A stretch of 6,344 nucleotides of DNA from Oscillospiraceae bacterium. Lineage in GTDB: Bacteria; Bacillota; Clostridia; Oscillospirales; Oscillospiraceae. The translations under genes and the position numbers were made by a program. Under the pieces are notes generated by a model. It ran no database searches and was not told where the DNA came from. It saw only the letters and a program-made list of their open reading frames with translations. Below are positions 5,325 through 6,344 of this stretch, in pieces. Numbering within the stretch: position 1 is the first letter of the stretch; each line of letters opens with the position of its first letter. The DNA is taken from positions 1-6,344 of the forward strand of contig JAFVWG010000242.1 of assembly GCA_017501805.1 (NCBI GenBank). Direction: 5' to 3'.

Positions 5325-6344
5325 ATGGCAAGAGAACTGCAGAAAGTCTACGATCCGAAGATCGTAGAGGAAAAAATCTATAAAGCCTGGATGGACAACG
5401 GATGCTTTCGCGCGGAAGCCGATCCCGATAAGAAGCCGTTTTCCATTGTAATGCCGCCCCCCAACGTCACGGGACAGCTGCATATGGGTCACGCGATGGA
5501 CTCGACCCTGCAGGACATCCTCACGCGCTTCAAGCGTATGCAGGGCTATTCGGCACTTTGGCTGCCCGGAACGGACCACGCGGGCATCGCCACGCAGATC
5601 AAGGTCGAAGAAGCACTGCGTGAGCAGGAGCATCTGACGCGCTACGACCTCGGCAGAGAGAAGTTCCTTGAGCGCGTGTGGGACTGGAAGAACAAATACG
5701 GCGACAGGATCGTCAAGCAGCAGATGAAGCTCGGCGCTTCCTGCGACTGGAGCCGCAGCCGCTTTACGATGGATGAGGGCTGCTCCAAGGCTGTCCGCGA
5801 GACCTTCTGCGAGCTGTATGAAAAAGGTCTTATCTATAAGGGCAGCCGCATCATCAACTGGTGCCCGCACTGCAAGACCGCGCTTTCGGACGCCGAAGTC
5901 GAATATATTGACAAGCCCGGAAACCTGTGGCACATCCGCTATCCGCTGACGGACGGCTCCGGCGAGGTCGTTGTCGCGACCACGCGCCCCGAAACGATGA
6001 TGGGCGACAGCGGCGTTGCAGTCAACCCGAACGACGAGCGCTACCGCAGCATCGTCGGAAAGACCTGCACTCTGCCCATTATGAACCGCGAGATCCCCAT
6101 TGTCGCGGACGATTACTGCGAGATGGAGTTCGGCACGGGCTGCGTCAAAATGACGCCTGCGCACGACCCCAACGACTTTGAGGTCGGTCTGCGCCATAAC
6201 CTTGAATCGATCCGCGTTATCGCGGACGACGGAACGATCAACGAAAACGGCGGCAAGTACAACGGTATGGACCGCTACGCCTGCCGTGAGGCGATCGCAA
6301 AGGATCTCGAAGAGGGCGGATATCTCGTCAAGGTCGAGCCCTAC
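5325..6344 (+). CDS. valS: Valyl-tRNA synthetase, N-terminal part (3' end outside window)
   Basis: This class I aminoacyl-tRNA synthetase charges tRNA-Val with valine in the cytoplasm. The frame stays open for 340 codons to the right edge, about 39% of a usual 880-residue ValS. PPPNVTGQLHMGHAMD carries the HIGH-type ATP motif HMGH (53-56), followed by LPGTDHAGIATQ. CPHC (180-183) is the usual Cys pair in the NWCPxCxTALSDAEVEY segment. The CP1 editing domain, which clears mischarged threonine, shows TTRPETMMGD (219-228) and MTPAHDPNDFEVG (276-288), so proofreading is probably intact. The class I KMSKS loop and the anticodon-binding domain lie beyond the window. The start is supported by AGGAG (5312-5316), 8 nt upstream, directly after the T-box terminator. 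The T-box specifier GTC agrees with the gene. A perfect hairpin covers codons 8-15. Confidence 0.98.
   Translation, partial: MARELQKVYDPKIVEEKIYKAWMDNGCFRAEADPDKKPFSIVMPPPNVTGQLHMGHAMDSTLQDILTRFKRMQGYSALWLPGTDHAGIATQIKVEEALREQEHLTRYDLGREKFLERVWDWKNKYGDRIVKQQMKLGASCDWSRSRFTMDEGCSKAVRETFCELYEKGLIYKGSRIINWCPHCKTALSDAEVEYIDKPGNLWHIRYPLTDGSGEVVVATTRPETMMGDSGVAVNPNDERYRSIVGKTCTLPIMNREIPIVADDYCEMEFGTGCVKMTPAHDPNDFEVGLRHNLESIRVIADDGTINENGGKYNGMDRYACREAIAKDLEEGGYLVKVEPY

Noticed and set aside
5265..6197. 310-codon minus-strand open frame over the T-box terminator and valS
   Set aside because: It mirrors the valS codons, its start is not preceded by a ribosome binding site that I can see, and its product has no recognisable motifs.

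Overview
The window looks like an ordinary chromosomal housekeeping segment from a Gram-positive Firmicute (Bacillota), most likely of class Clostridia and possibly Oscillospirales-like. The evidence is a mutS2 gene with an Smr domain, an HPr-family protein that keeps the Ser46 regulatory site, strong AGGAGG-type ribosome binding sites, a tRNA-responsive T-box leader in front of valS, and clearly GC-rich third codon positions. The genus-level placement is inference. Every gene lies on the + strand. There is no mobile element, CRISPR array, tRNA or rRNA.

Layout. Positions 1-1286 hold the C-terminal part of mutS2, whose start is outside the window. An extended -10 promoter (1292-1319) drives a small HPr-like gene (1354-1614), which ends in a clear intrinsic terminator (1623-1652). 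Only 28 nt later uvrC begins (1681-3501). It overlaps rsmD (3498-4040) by ATGA. coaD (4045-4542) follows after 4 nt, and a short SepIVA/DivIVA-like coiled-coil gene (4547-5044) follows after another 4 nt. The 280-nt gap after it holds a complete valine-type T-box leader with alternative antiterminator and terminator helices. The first 340 codons of valS (5325-6344) then run off the window.

How the genes relate. The window groups DNA maintenance (MutS2, UvrC), ribosome maturation (RsmD), coenzyme A synthesis (CoaD), envelope or division (the SepIVA-like protein) and translation (ValS). uvrC-rsmD-coaD-coiled coil is spaced like one transcription unit. However, a promoter matching consensus at all 12 positions lies inside rsmD (3901-3928) and could express coaD and its neighbour separately. 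valS expression should depend on uncharged tRNA-Val through the T-box.

Most worth a second look: the HPr-like protein lacks the phosphorylatable His15 (it has Tyr) but keeps Ser46, which suggests a Crh-like regulator. The internal rsmD promoter sits in a gene with unusual ATA-rich isoleucine codons. A perfect 9-bp hairpin with a CGAA loop lies in the first codons of valS. The coiled-coil protein appears to be a shortened SepIVA relative. I found no convincing wholly new system here.
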